Under the pieces are notes generated by a model that saw only the letters and a program-made list of their open reading frames with translations, had not been told where the DNA came from and made no database searches. Source: CALOCV01 sp942491955 (GTDB lineage Bacteria > Chlamydiota > Chlamydiia > Chlamydiales > CALOCV01). From it: DNA of 64,000 nucleotides. This document shows, one piece after another, positions 1 through 8,827 of this stretch (the first letter of the stretch is position 1; the number at the start of each line of letters is the position of its first letter). Made by a program: the position numbers and the translations under genes. Location of the stretch: positions 27,772 to 91,771 of the forward strand of contig CALOCV010000031.1 in assembly GCA_942491955.1 (NCBI GenBank). The letters are read 5' to 3'.

Positions 1-20
1 CAGATGAGCAAACATCACTT

Positions 21-602
21 TTATTGAATCCTATCCATCGCTTGTTCAAAAACAGCGCGGGGTGACTGCAAAGCATCGAGGAGAATGATTCTTTCGTGTC
101 GTTGAACAAGAGAGAGAAATCCTTCTCGGATGCGTTGATAAAAAGTGACATCTTCTTTTTCAAGTCGATCTTTTTGTTGCGTCAACCGCTCCTGAGCCCG
201 CTCAGGGGGTATGTCGAGAAAAAAAGTCTTGTCAGGAATGCAATCCCCACACGCTTCAAGACAGAGGTTTTCAACCCAATCCATTCCCAAACCCCTACCC
301 GCTCCTTGATAAACAATGGTGGAATCGTTATAGCGGTCGGATAAAACAATTTTTTTCTCTTTAAGAGCCGGTTGAATCACTTTTTCAATATGCTCGACCC
401 GATCGGCTAAAAAAAGAAAAAGCTCTGTTTTAGAAGTCATCTCTTCCTGAAGAACCAAAGAACGAATGGCTTTCCCAACAGACGTTCCTCCCGGCTCTCT
501 TGTACATAGAACCTTTTCTCCACGTTCTATAAAAAAAGCGGCTAGCTTTTCCATAAACGTTGTTTTACCCGCCCCATCTATACCCTCGACGGTTATGAAC
601 AT
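21..602 (-). CDS. tmk: Thymidylate kinase
   Basis: Phosphorylates dTMP to dTDP with ATP, a cytoplasmic step of dTTP synthesis. The 193-residue protein opens with the P-loop EGIDGAGKTT (residues 6-15), followed by the TREPGGT dTMP-binding motif near residue 35 and the DRY motif near residue 90 (LSDRYNDST). Its length is slightly below the usual 200-210 residues, but both ends look natural. The start codon overlaps the end of gyrA by 10 bases, so the two are probably translated from one message, as in Chlamydia where tmk follows gyrA. Nothing odd apart from the short C-terminus. Identification is secure. Confidence 0.95.
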   Translation of the reverse strand: MFITVEGIDGAGKTTFMEKLAAFFIERGEKVLCTREPGGTSVGKAIRSLVLQEEMTSKTELFLFLADRVEHIEKVIQPALKEKKIVLSDRYNDSTIVYQGAGRGLGMDWVENLCLEACGDCIPDKTFFLDIPPERAQERLTQQKDRLEKEDVTFYQRIREGFLSLVQRHERIILLDALQSPRAVFEQAMDRIQ

Positions 603-3070
603 TCTTCTCCCTCTTCTCCTTCCTCTTCTTCAGAAGGGACGAGTTTTTCTACAGCAATCACCCGGTCATCATTCCGCAGATTGACCAACTTCACGCCCTG
701 TGTATTTCTGCCCATCACACGAACGTCTTGCATGTTGATGCGAACCGCTTGACCCGATGTTGCCATGAAAAGAATGCTGTCATCGTCGGTAACAGAGAGT
801 GCAGCAACAACCTTTCCATTCCTTGAGCTTGTAATGATCGAACGAACCCCTACCCCACCGCGATTGGTTTGTCGAAACTCGTCAACAGCGGAGCGTTTGC
901 CAAAACCTCGTTCACAAACAATCAAAATCGACTCAGAACCTTCGACAACCTCACATCCAACGACACAATCTTCGGGATCTTTTAACGATACACCACGAAC
1001 ACCTCGAGCCATGCGTCCCATCGACCTCACTTTCTCTTCATCGAATCGAACGGCCAGTCCCCCTCGAGTAAAGAGCATCACCTGCTGGTGTTCCGTAAGA
1101 AGACGTGCTGCAATCAAGCGATCGTCTTCAACAAGATCCAGGGCCCAAATCCCCTTTCTTCTAGGGTGACTAAATAGAGAAAGGACCGTTTTTTTCACGG
1201 TTCCTTTCTTGGTTACCATGAGAATATGCCGCTCTTCATTAAAATCTTCGACGCGGAGAATGGTGGCAATCGTCTCCTCGGGACGCAAATCTTCCAATAG
1301 GTTGATTAAGGGCTTGCCTTTCGATTTTCGCCCCGCCTCGGGAATTTGCCACACTTTTAACCAATAGCATCTCCCGAGCGAAGTAAAAATAAGAAGGTGA
1401 TCGTGGGTATTGGCAACATACAAACCCTTGATGGCATCTTCATCTTTACGTCGATGAAGACCTGAAACACCGTGTCCTCCCCTCTTTTGTTCGCGGAAGG
1501 TATCCGTCGGCATGCGTTTTATGTAGTCGTCTTTAGAAATCGTGATGATAGCCGGAGTATTGGCAATCAAATCCTCGATATTCATGTCGCCTTCTGCTGC
1601 AACAATCTCTGTTTTCCGCTCCGACTTATGTTTGAGCAAAATCGCCGTTAATTCTTCTTTAATGATGTCTCGCACCATCTCCTCACTGGCCAATATCTTT
1701 CGCAAATGGGCAATTTTTTCGAGTAACTCGTTGTATTCCTTCTCAATTTTCTCTCTTTCAAGACCTGTGAGTTGGTAGAGGCGAAGATCGAGGACAGCAT
1801 TGGCTTGCCTATCACTAAATGTATATTTTTCAATCAATTGTTTCTTGGCTTCGTCGCGATCCGAGCTGCTGCGGATAAGCTTAACGATCTCATCTAAATG
1901 ATCGATCGCTTTGAGATATCCCTCAAGAATATGCGCTCTTGCCTCCGCTTTGTTCAGTTCGAAACGGGTGCGGCGACGGATCACATCGATCCGATGCTCA
2001 ATCCAAGAAGAGATCATCTGCTTGATATTCAAAGTCTTTGGCAACCCTTTATCCAAGGCAAGAGTATTGCATCCAAAGGTCACTTGAAGATCAGAAAACT
2101 TGTAGAGCTGATTAATAATAACCTCGGGAATCTCTCCCTTCTTGAGCTCCAATACAATGCGCATTCCCTCTTTATCCGTCTCATCGCGCAAATCCGAAAC
2201 GCCTGTGATCGATTTACTATTGATCAAATCGGCAAATTGTTCAATTAGACGGGATTTATTGATGCTGTAAGGAATTTCCGTAATCACGAGACGTTCTCGA
2301 TCGGGATAATCGTCGTTCGGCTCTGCGGCAATGCGTCCACGTAAAGTAATTTTTCCTCGACCTGTGTGGTAGGCCTCTTTGATACCGCGAAACCCGCAAA
2401 TAATCCCTCCAGTAGGAAAATCGGGTCCTGGCATGACTTTCTGTATCTCTTCAATCGTTGCTTGGGGATGGTCGAGTAAAAGAATCGTCGCCTCAGAGAC
2501 TTCACGAAGATTGTGAGGGGGGATATTCGTTGCCATACCAACGGCAATTCCAGAAGAGCCGTTACAAAGAAGATTGGGAAATTTAGAAGGGAAAACAACA
2601 GGCTCGCGTTTGGTCTCATCGTAATTGGGAACCATCTCAACCGTTTCTTTATCGAGATCGTCCATCAACTCAACGGCCGCATAGGTCAACCGCGCTTCGG
2701 TATAACGCATTGCTGCCGGAGGATCTCCATCAACCGAACCAAAGTTACCTTGCCCATCAATCAATGAGTAACGCATTGCCCAATCTTGAGCCATCCTCAC
2801 GAGGGTAGGATAGATAACCTGCTCACCATGTGGATGGTAATCCCCCGATGTGTCCCCTGCGATTTTAGCACACTTCCGAAATTTTGCAGTGGGACCGAGA
2901 TTCAGCCCTCTCATGGCAAAGAGGATCCGTCTCTGCGAAGGCTTTAACCCATCCCTCACATCAGGTAAGGCACGCGAAATGATGACGGACATGGAATACC
3001 GGAGATAACTCTCTCTCATCTCTTCTTCGATATTTCTTGGAACAATGATTTCGTCTTTTGTGTATGACAT
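593..3070 (-). CDS. gyrA: DNA gyrase subunit A
   Basis: Breakage-reunion subunit of DNA gyrase, which with GyrB introduces negative supercoils. At 825 residues it is full length. The catalytic tyrosine is Tyr123 in AAMRYTEARL. The C-terminal DNA-wrapping domain carries a GyrA box written QKRGGHG, a variant of the usual QRRGGKG. An acidic tail (EEEEGEEGEE) closes the protein. The quinolone pocket reads HPHGEQVIYP at residues 79-88: Gln84 sits where E. coli has Ser83, and Pro88 where E. coli has Asp87. The gene lies 78 bases downstream of gyrB and overlaps tmk. Confidence 0.97.
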   Translation of the reverse strand: MSYTKDEIIVPRNIEEEMRESYLRYSMSVIISRALPDVRDGLKPSQRRILFAMRGLNLGPTAKFRKCAKIAGDTSGDYHPHGEQVIYPTLVRMAQDWAMRYSLIDGQGNFGSVDGDPPAAMRYTEARLTYAAVELMDDLDKETVEMVPNYDETKREPVVFPSKFPNLLCNGSSGIAVGMATNIPPHNLREVSEATILLLDHPQATIEEIQKVMPGPDFPTGGIICGFRGIKEAYHTGRGKITLRGRIAAEPNDDYPDRERLVITEIPYSINKSRLIEQFADLINSKSITGVSDLRDETDKEGMRIVLELKKGEIPEVIINQLYKFSDLQVTFGCNTLALDKGLPKTLNIKQMISSWIEHRIDVIRRRTRFELNKAEARAHILEGYLKAIDHLDEIVKLIRSSSDRDEAKKQLIEKYTFSDRQANAVLDLRLYQLTGLEREKIEKEYNELLEKIAHLRKILASEEMVRDIIKEELTAILLKHKSERKTEIVAAEGDMNIEDLIANTPAIITISKDDYIKRMPTDTFREQKRGGHGVSGLHRRKDEDAIKGLYVANTHDHLLIFTSLGRCYWLKVWQIPEAGRKSKGKPLINLLEDLRPEETIATILRVEDFNEERHILMVTKKGTVKKTVLSLFSHPRRKGIWALDLVEDDRLIAARLLTEHQQVMLFTRGGLAVRFDEEKVRSMGRMARGVRGVSLKDPEDCVVGCEVVEGSESILIVCERGFGKRSAVDEFRQTNRGGVGVRSIITSSRNGKVVAALSVTDDDSILFMATSGQAVRINMQDVRVMGRNTQGVKLVNLRNDDRVIAVEKLVPSEEEEGEEGEECS

Positions 3071-3148
3071 AGTCCTCTACGAGTAATTAGACCAGTTGAA
3101 AGAAATGATGAGACAATTTGTATTCAAAATTTTTTCTTTCCATTGGTA

Positions 3149-5671
3149 TTAAATATCTAAATTCTTTACCGAAAGAGCATGCTGCTCGATAAAAGCACGC
3201 CGAGGAGGCACTTCTTCTCCCATTAACATGGTGAACATATGGTCGGCACCAATGACATCGGGAAGCGTCACTTGAATCAAGGTTCTCTTTTCAGGATCCA
3301 TTGTTGTTTCCCAAAGTTGATCGGCATTCATCTCACCAAGACCCTTGTATCGCTGAATCTCCATTCCCTTTCTTCCGTTCGCACGGAAAAACGTGATCGC
3401 TTCTTTTAACGTATACATCGGATGCCGCTCTCCGTTTTCTTCAACGATATCGAGTAAGTGATTTTGGGCGACCAGATAATTTTCTAGAACAAAGCCAAAA
3501 ATAGTCAATGAATCCACCAAAGGTTGGAGATCTTTCTCTTCAAAAAGTTCAACGAAAGGGAGGGGGCGAGGACGGAAAATTAAGGAGTCTTCTCCCCTTT
3601 CTTCTTCGGGGATTGCTGCAAGCGTCTCTTCAAAATCTTTTCTTTGCTCTTCCTCGTGCACGCGTTTCATTTCAGCAAACGCATCAAACGAATAGAGCAA
3701 ATGGGTTTTGCCTTGCAGTGTGACATAATAACGGGGTAGGCGCCCCTCTTCATCACGGCTGGTAAGAAATTCGCGAAAAGGGATTCCCTTCCTTTCAATA
3801 CGTTGAATGAATCCTTCCACTTGAAGAACAAGGTAAACAAAAGTTTTTAGCTCTTCTTTTGTTAATTCCCTTTTATCCTTTATCAACTCAACGCTCACAT
3901 CACTTCTCCCTAAGTCGAGAAGATAATCATCCATCTCTTTTTCTGAATGGATATAGCGGCTCGTTTTTTTTCTTTTCACTAGATAGAGGGGTGGCTGTGC
4001 AATGTAGATGAAATGATTCTCGACAAGAACCGGCATATGTCGATAGAAAAACGTGAGTAATAGCGTTCGAATGTGAGAACCATCGACATCGGCGTCCGTC
4101 ATGATGATGATTTTGTGGTAACGAAGCTTAGCCAAGTTGAAATTGTCACGTCCAATTCCACACCCTAACGCAGCAATCAAACGCCCCACTTGTTCGTTCT
4201 GTAACATTTTGTCAAGACGTGCTTTCTCTACATTTAAAATCTTTCCTCGGATCGGTAAAATGGCTTGGAAGCGACGGTCTCGCCCCCCTTTTGCCGATCC
4301 TCCTGCAGAGTCTCCCTCGACGATGTAGATTTCACATAGCTCGGGATTTTTTTCTTGACAATCGGTCAATTTTCCAGGCAACCGGGCTGTATCCAATGCC
4401 GATTTTCTCAAGGTGAGCTCGCGAGCGCGCCGGGCGGCTTCTCTGGCTTGAGCTGCGAGAATTGCCTTGTCAATGATCGTACGGGCGACAGCGGGATTTT
4501 CATCAAGAAAAATTGTCAACTCTTCTCCAACGACCTGTTGAGCTATCGACCCGACATCACTGTTCCCCAATCGTTGCTTGGTCTGTCCTTCAAATTGTGG
4601 GTTAGGCACTTTTACCGAAATAACAGCAGTCAGGCCTTCCCGCATATCTTCGCCATTGATCGCTATTTTATCCGACCGCAATAAGTTGTTATTTTTGATA
4701 TATTGGTTGAGAACGCGTGTCAAAGCGGTGGAAAAACCCGTAAGATGGGTCCCACCATGACGCGTTGCGATATTGTTGACATAGGAGTAAATCGTCTCTT
4801 GGTATCCACTATTCCATTGCAAGGCGGCTTCAAATTCAACAATTCCTTGATCTCCCTCTTTGGAACCTTGAAAATAGGCTGCTTTCGGAAAAAGAGACTC
4901 TTTTCCCTGGTTGAGATACTCAACAAACGAGACCAATCCACCGCCATAATTGAAATGGAGCGTCTCTTTTGTTTTGTCACGCTCATCATGGAAGTAGATA
5001 TTGATCCCTTTGTTTAAGAAGGCAAGTTCTCGCAATCGTTTGGCTAAAACGTCGTGGTTGCATTCTGTCACGGTCATGATCGTTTCATCGGGCCAAAAAG
5101 TGATTTGCGTACCCCGTTCTTTTGATGAACCCATCTCCTTTAACGGTTCAATGACTTTCCCTCTTGAAAAAATAATCTGATAATGTTTTCCCTCTTTTTG
5201 CACTTCAACAATCAATTTTCTGGAAAGAGCATTGACACAAGAGACTCCAACGCCGTGAAGACCTCCTGAAACTTTGTATGTATCCTTATCAAATTTTCCA
5301 CCTGCATGAAGGATGGTCATGACGACTTCGACAGCAGTGACCTCTCTGCCTTGCTTGATGGATTCCTTTTCGTGTCGTTCAACAGGGATCCCCCGTCCAT
5401 TATCTGAAACGGTTACGGATTGATCGGGATGGATCGTTACATGAATCTCTGTGCAATATCCTGCCATGGCTTCATCGATACAGTTATCCACCACTTCATA
5501 GACGAGTTGATGAAGACCGTTTTCAGAGGTATCGCCAATGTACATCCCCGGTCTTTCGCGAACAGCCTGCAGTCCTTCGAGAACGGTGATCGAACTTGCA
5601 TCATATTGCTTTTCGATTTTTTCTTTTGTGTTTTCCGCAGAATTTTCTTGCGAAAGGGTATCGTTGGTCAT
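3149..5671 (-). CDS. gyrB: DNA gyrase subunit B
   Basis: ATPase subunit of DNA gyrase. The order of motifs is typical: an N-terminal GHKL ATP-binding domain with VSDNGRGIPV and GGLHGVGVSCVNALS, a transducer domain with the HGGTHLTGF motif, then the TOPRIM domain with EGDSAGGSAKGGRDR and the metal-binding TDADVDGSHIRTLLL. The tail ends in the conserved QRYKGLGEMNADQLWETTMD segment followed by an RRAFIEQHA end. At 840 residues it is somewhat longer than the roughly 800 of Chlamydia; the extra length appears to be in the TOPRIM-proximal insert. It precedes gyrA in the same orientation. Confidence 0.97.
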   Translation of the reverse strand: MTNDTLSQENSAENTKEKIEKQYDASSITVLEGLQAVRERPGMYIGDTSENGLHQLVYEVVDNCIDEAMAGYCTEIHVTIHPDQSVTVSDNGRGIPVERHEKESIKQGREVTAVEVVMTILHAGGKFDKDTYKVSGGLHGVGVSCVNALSRKLIVEVQKEGKHYQIIFSRGKVIEPLKEMGSSKERGTQITFWPDETIMTVTECNHDVLAKRLRELAFLNKGINIYFHDERDKTKETLHFNYGGGLVSFVEYLNQGKESLFPKAAYFQGSKEGDQGIVEFEAALQWNSGYQETIYSYVNNIATRHGGTHLTGFSTALTRVLNQYIKNNNLLRSDKIAINGEDMREGLTAVISVKVPNPQFEGQTKQRLGNSDVGSIAQQVVGEELTIFLDENPAVARTIIDKAILAAQAREAARRARELTLRKSALDTARLPGKLTDCQEKNPELCEIYIVEGDSAGGSAKGGRDRRFQAILPIRGKILNVEKARLDKMLQNEQVGRLIAALGCGIGRDNFNLAKLRYHKIIIMTDADVDGSHIRTLLLTFFYRHMPVLVENHFIYIAQPPLYLVKRKKTSRYIHSEKEMDDYLLDLGRSDVSVELIKDKRELTKEELKTFVYLVLQVEGFIQRIERKGIPFREFLTSRDEEGRLPRYYVTLQGKTHLLYSFDAFAEMKRVHEEEQRKDFEETLAAIPEEERGEDSLIFRPRPLPFVELFEEKDLQPLVDSLTIFGFVLENYLVAQNHLLDIVEENGERHPMYTLKEAITFFRANGRKGMEIQRYKGLGEMNADQLWETTMDPEKRTLIQVTLPDVIGADHMFTMLMGEEVPPRRAFIEQHALSVKNLDI

Positions 5672-5692
5672 TCTCTACCTTATTAGGTTTTT

Positions 5693-6085
5693 TCAAGCGC
5701 CCATCTGAAATCGGATGGTGGCGATCCTCGTTCGAGGAAATTTTTTTTGAATCTGGCGAAGAAGGCGTTGCTTTTCGTGTTGTCGGAGGAGGCTATACAA
5801 CGTTGCGTTATTCACCAAAACCGTTAAAACCCCTTCAGCAAAACGATGAGCTTTTGTGTGACGGGAAATCTCCTCTCCAACGATTTCTGACCATGCCATC
5901 AGAACACCATCCGGCCGCTGATTGATTTTGTGACGAATGCTTTGAAGCTGAGAACCGAGAAGATGGGCAAAAGAATGGTTGGTTAAAGCTATGCCATCGT
6001 AGTATTTTGGGGTCCGTTGAGACGATTTTTTCACAAAATTTCTACCTTTGCTTAGACACGTAAACGAAAGGCCTAGTATACCCAA
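5693..6085 (-). CDS. DUF721 protein (DciA-like)
   Basis: Small basic DUF721-family protein. In Chlamydia a DUF721 gene also lies directly upstream of gyrB, which supports the call. Some DUF721 members (DciA) load the replicative helicase, but the family is diverse and that role is only inferred here. Visible signature: GVLMAWSEIVGEEISRHTKAH followed by the GVLTVLVNNATLYSLLRQHEKQ segment and a basic C-terminus. The frame is open to an ATG at 6085, but a GTG at 6032-6034 preceded by an AAAGG-type ribosome site gives a more typical N-terminus (VKKSSQRTPKYY), so translation may begin there. The gene is 22 bases upstream of gyrB. Confidence 0.8.
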   Translation of the reverse strand: MGILGLSFTCLSKGRNFVKKSSQRTPKYYDGIALTNHSFAHLLGSQLQSIRHKINQRPDGVLMAWSEIVGEEISRHTKAHRFAEGVLTVLVNNATLYSLLRQHEKQRLLRQIQKKFPRTRIATIRFQMGA

Positions 6086-6117
6086 TTATAGCCGAAAACA
6101 CAAGCATTCATCGCCAT

Positions 6118-7068
6118 TTACCATGAACGACCAACGTTCACCATCAGTGCAGCAGATTCCCAGTGGACTCCGTTAAAGGGCTGCTTGACTGAGAAGGCGA
6201 GATAGTCAAAAGGGATCGATTCATCCGCTGGAACTAAAACATCAAGGCGCTCCTCTCCATGCCCTGTTCTCCAATGTTCCCAAAAAGCGCGTAACCCCAC
6301 TCTCCAACGATTTGCTAAACCATAATCAATGACCAGTTGGACAAAGGAACCGTACCCCCTTGCGCGTTGATGGAACCCATCGGGAATATCCCAACGCAAA
6401 TTCCACTTCCCTTTTCCATGAAAATGGACGTAGTGGTATCTCCCCTCAATCCGAATCGTTATCGAACCGATGGGGTAGACCACACGAGCCCCCATCATGG
6501 GTCCCCACCAAGTCGCATTATAATGACTCTGTAGCCCTGGAATTTTTCCAAGAGGGCAAAATCCTTCTACAGTAAATTTTTGTTCCCCATCATACATCCG
6601 AAGGTGTTGATAAGCGACGCCATAACCGATGAAAGGTTGTACATAAAGGTGAAAAGCATGATGGTGAAGAGGTTTTCCAACCGATGCAAAAAGGGAAAAT
6701 AAAGAGCTGTTGTTGCTACTCGATTCACTTAAGGAAAACATCTCCTCCCGATCGTCTTGATAGTAGTCAGAATCGAAGCAGCGTCCGTAAACGATCCACC
6801 CTGCATTGCCAGAAAGATCGACCGCCCATTCGGAACAAACCATCCACTCTGCTTCACAAAAAAAATCGACGATCTGTAAGTTTTTCCACTCAAGTTCGGA
6901 AAGAATATTGGGCTTTGAATCGGGTCCACCAATGGACCAATCTAAAGATCCCCAGCGATACCCTAAAGAGGCATCAACGGAAGAGAGCGAAAAAATGGTA
7001 CTGTATACAACAAAAGGAGCAAAAAGAGAGGTAACAACCCAACCAACGAGCAGAAAATACTTGATCAT
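6118..7068 (-). CDS. Outer-membrane beta-barrel protein (chlamydial, omptin-like fold possible)
   Basis: Predicted surface or porin-like barrel. The 316-residue protein begins with a basic residue followed by a hydrophobic stretch (residues 3-24) consistent with a signal peptide. The rest is rich in alternating aromatic/polar segments typical of beta strands, and it ends in a terminal Trp, the usual recognition signature for outer-membrane barrel assembly. The motif PNILSELEWKNL near residue 55 resembles the first strand region of Protochlamydia-type outer-membrane proteins and of omptins. I see no catalytic residues that I can assign. It stands alone between DUF721 and ispH on the same strand, three bases before the ispH stop. 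Family placement is from memory of sequence style and is moderate. Confidence 0.65.
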   Translation of the reverse strand: MIKYFLLVGWVVTSLFAPFVVYSTIFSLSSVDASLGYRWGSLDWSIGGPDSKPNILSELEWKNLQIVDFFCEAEWMVCSEWAVDLSGNAGWIVYGRCFDSDYYQDDREEMFSLSESSSNNSSLFSLFASVGKPLHHHAFHLYVQPFIGYGVAYQHLRMYDGEQKFTVEGFCPLGKIPGLQSHYNATWWGPMMGARVVYPIGSITIRIEGRYHYVHFHGKGKWNLRWDIPDGFHQRARGYGSFVQLVIDYGLANRWRVGLRAFWEHWRTGHGEERLDVLVPADESIPFDYLAFSVKQPFNGVHWESAALMVNVGRSW

Positions 7069-8010
7069 TTTATCGATCCGAAAGAAGCATTCATGATTGG
7101 CTTAGGCAATTGAAAAAAAACATCCTCCGTTGTGAAAACGACGTCTTCAACCTCAGTAACACCAAATTCTAACAAACGATCGATGCACTGTTGCACCACC
7201 CTTTCTGGCGTCGAAGCTCCTGCTGTTAAGCCGATCGTTTTGACACCATTTAGCCACTGTTCATCGATCTCTTGCTCGGTATTGATTAAATAGGCTGGCA
7301 CGCTCCTTTTTGAAGCGACTTCACAGAGGCGATTGGAATTGGAACTCTGTTGATCTCCAACAACAAGAACGAGATCCGTTTGATCGGTGATTTCGCGCAA
7401 AGCCATCTGCCGATTGGTCGTCGCATAGCAAATAGAAGAGGAGGGGTAGGGTTTTGATTTGCGGATAACGTTGAAGAAGGGCATCGGTAATGTCTTTCAC
7501 ATCATCTAGTGAAAGTGTCGTCTGTGTAATGTAAAAAAGGGAGTCCTCTTTAGAAAAAGGGAGATTCCACACATCCGCTTGTTTTTCCACAATCGTTGTG
7601 ACGTCAGGTGCTTCACCCTGGGTTCCGATGATCTCAACGTGGTTTCGGTGGCCAATCAAAATGATGCGACACCCTTGTGCAGCATAACGTTTGACAGCAG
7701 AATGAACCCGAGTGACCAAACTACACGTTGCGTCTATCACTTGTAATTGTCTCTGTTCAGCATGCGCACGTACTGCAGGTGATACTCCATGCGCGGAAAA
7801 AATCAGTCGCGATCCAACGGGAACTTCATTCAAGTCTTCAATGAAGATCGCTCCCTTGGATTTTAATTCTTCGACGACATGGCGGTTGTGGACAATTTCG
7901 TGTTTGACATAAATGGGAGCTCCCCAAATTTCAAGGGCACACTTAACGGTATCTATCGCCCTTTCGACGCCTGCACAAAAGCCTCGTGGTTTAGAAAGAA
8001 GAAGTTTCAT
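7065..8010 (-). pseudogene. ispH: ispH, 4-hydroxy-3-methylbut-2-enyl diphosphate reductase, with one frameshift
   Basis: IspH is the last enzyme of the MEP isoprenoid pathway, an Fe-S protein that makes IPP and DMAPP. The first part (from 8010) has KPRGFCAGVERAI with the first cluster cysteine, EIVHNRHVVEELK, and the second cysteine in DATCSLVTRVH. The second part, in another frame, has the third cysteine in ICYATTNRQMALREI and continues to NSNRLCEVA and ends at 7065. The frames join at a run of four identical bases at 7443-7446 (GGGG on the plus strand): removing one base gives QIKTLPSSSICYATTNRQ, exactly as expected for the family. Everything else is full length. It is either a recent slippage mutation in an essential gene or an assembly error. 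The region just upstream of the ATG is occupied by mobile-element DNA. Confidence 0.9.
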
Positions 8011-8035
8011 AAAAAGGAGGGTAACAAAAATGAAC

Positions 8036-8265
8036 TATTTTTGTCGTCTCTTGGAGAGAAAATAATACCAATTCCGGTAAGAAAGTGCACAAATTGATCT
8101 TCATCTTGCTTTGCGCAATCTGTTTTTCTATCTTGCAAACTCGCAAGAGTTTGCTACGATCTCCAAAACAAATTTCGCAAAAAAATCCTGAATCCACTTT
8201 ATGCATTTTCTTACCGGAATTGGTATTATTTCGAATTTAGCCATTTGAGGTGTGAAGACAGGTTC
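8036..8265. repeat. Half of inverted-repeat element A with element B nested inside
   Basis: The right arm and part of the centre of a short inverted-repeat element (A), which ends in CAGGTTC followed by TTA, are recognisable by comparison with the intact copy at 33515-33677. At 8065-8226 a second, 162-base element (B) is inserted; its ends are perfect inverted repeats reading ATACCAATTCCGGTAAG. The composite lies directly upstream of the ispH start codon at 8010, so it must supply or separate the ispH promoter. The left arm of A is missing here. Confidence 0.8.
8065..8226. repeat. Element B copy 1 (162-bp inverted-repeat element)
   Basis: Non-coding element with 17-base terminal inverted repeats (ATACCAATTCCGGTAAG) and an almost identical second copy of the same length at 60729-60890. 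The flanks look like a duplicated TTA/TAA. It has no reading frame of its own and is presumably mobilised by a transposase encoded elsewhere. Confidence 0.8.
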
Positions 8266-8268
8266 TTA

Positions 8269-8764
8269 GACCCTGTTCAAAATCTTTCTAATCCTGTATA
8301 AACAATTATTTTCCAAGATAATTAAGGTTATGATACTGGGGAAAAAGTATCTGGGATCAAGCGTCATACTGCTGTAGACACACATTTGAACGAGTTTTTA
8401 GAAAATAAACTACCACAGAGAACACAGAGAACACAGAGGGAGAACATATAGATTATTTAGTGCCCAGACATGGTTGTAGAGGATCAGGTAATTATAGAAA
8501 TTAAATCTGTGAATGGAATAGCTCCAATACACGAAGCACAACGACTATCTTATTTAAAGCTCTATGGAACTTGTGCCCAAGGATTGCTTATCAATTTTAA
8601 TGTGAAACGATTGGTAAAAGGCATTCGTCGAATGAAAATATAACCCTCTCTCTGTGCTCTCTGTGGGCTCTGTGGTAGTTTTTATTGCTGAGATATGTTA
8701 ACCAAGTTTCTTAAGCAAAGCAAATTCCAGGGGATTGTTCATTTAAAAGATTTTGAACAGGTTC
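8269..8764 (+). mobile_element. Degenerate IS5-derived composite with GxxExxY remnant, copy 1
   Basis: The unit begins GACCCTGTTCAAAATC and ends with the inverse AAGATTTTGAACAGGTTC, and is flanked by TTA on both sides. Inside are a transposase scrap readable as GYDTGKKVSGIKRHTAVDT, then CACAGAG-type repeats around a truncated GxxExxY gene. It is shorter and more diverged than the three other copies and shows internal deletions. It fills most of the interval between ispH and the giant-gene locus. Confidence 0.8.
8470..8643 (+). pseudogene. Truncated GxxExxY-family gene, copy 1
   Basis: A 57-codon frame encodes only the C-terminal half of a GxxExxY protein: VVEDQVIIEIKS, HEAQRLSYLKLYGT, LLINFNVKRL. 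The family normally has about 120 residues with a GxxExxY motif in the first half, which is absent here. The D...EIK pattern resembles a PD-(D/E)XK nuclease-like core. Relative to the other three copies it has lost the MHPEMSEE start through a small deletion and carries a few substitutions. It is flanked by CACAGAG repeats in inverted orientation. Confidence 0.7.
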
Positions 8765-8767
8765 TTA

Positions 8768-8817
8768 GATCCCCACTACTTCAGAGCCAGGGAATATAGA
8801 CACAGCGGGAATGGCTC
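8768..8817 (-). repeat. 50-base repeat, matched in inverted orientation at 41036-41085
   Basis: Reads GAGCCATTCCCGCTGTGTCT... on the minus strand and matches the plus strand at 41036-41085 at 46 of 50 positions by eye. Its first 16 bases recur at 51778-51793. It lies between the end of the mobile composite and the stop codon of the giant-gene locus. Function unknown. Confidence 0.75.
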
Positions 8818-8827
8818 TTAAGGGACA

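Noticed and set aside
1542..2248. Plus-strand ORFs of 78-116 codons opposite gyrA
   Set aside because: Shadows of a clearly conserved gene; no ribosome site, family or codon pattern.
8020..8206. Short minus-strand ORF of 71 codons upstream of ispH
   Set aside because: It lies entirely in nested inverted-repeat elements and is repeated as non-coding DNA at 60.7 kb.
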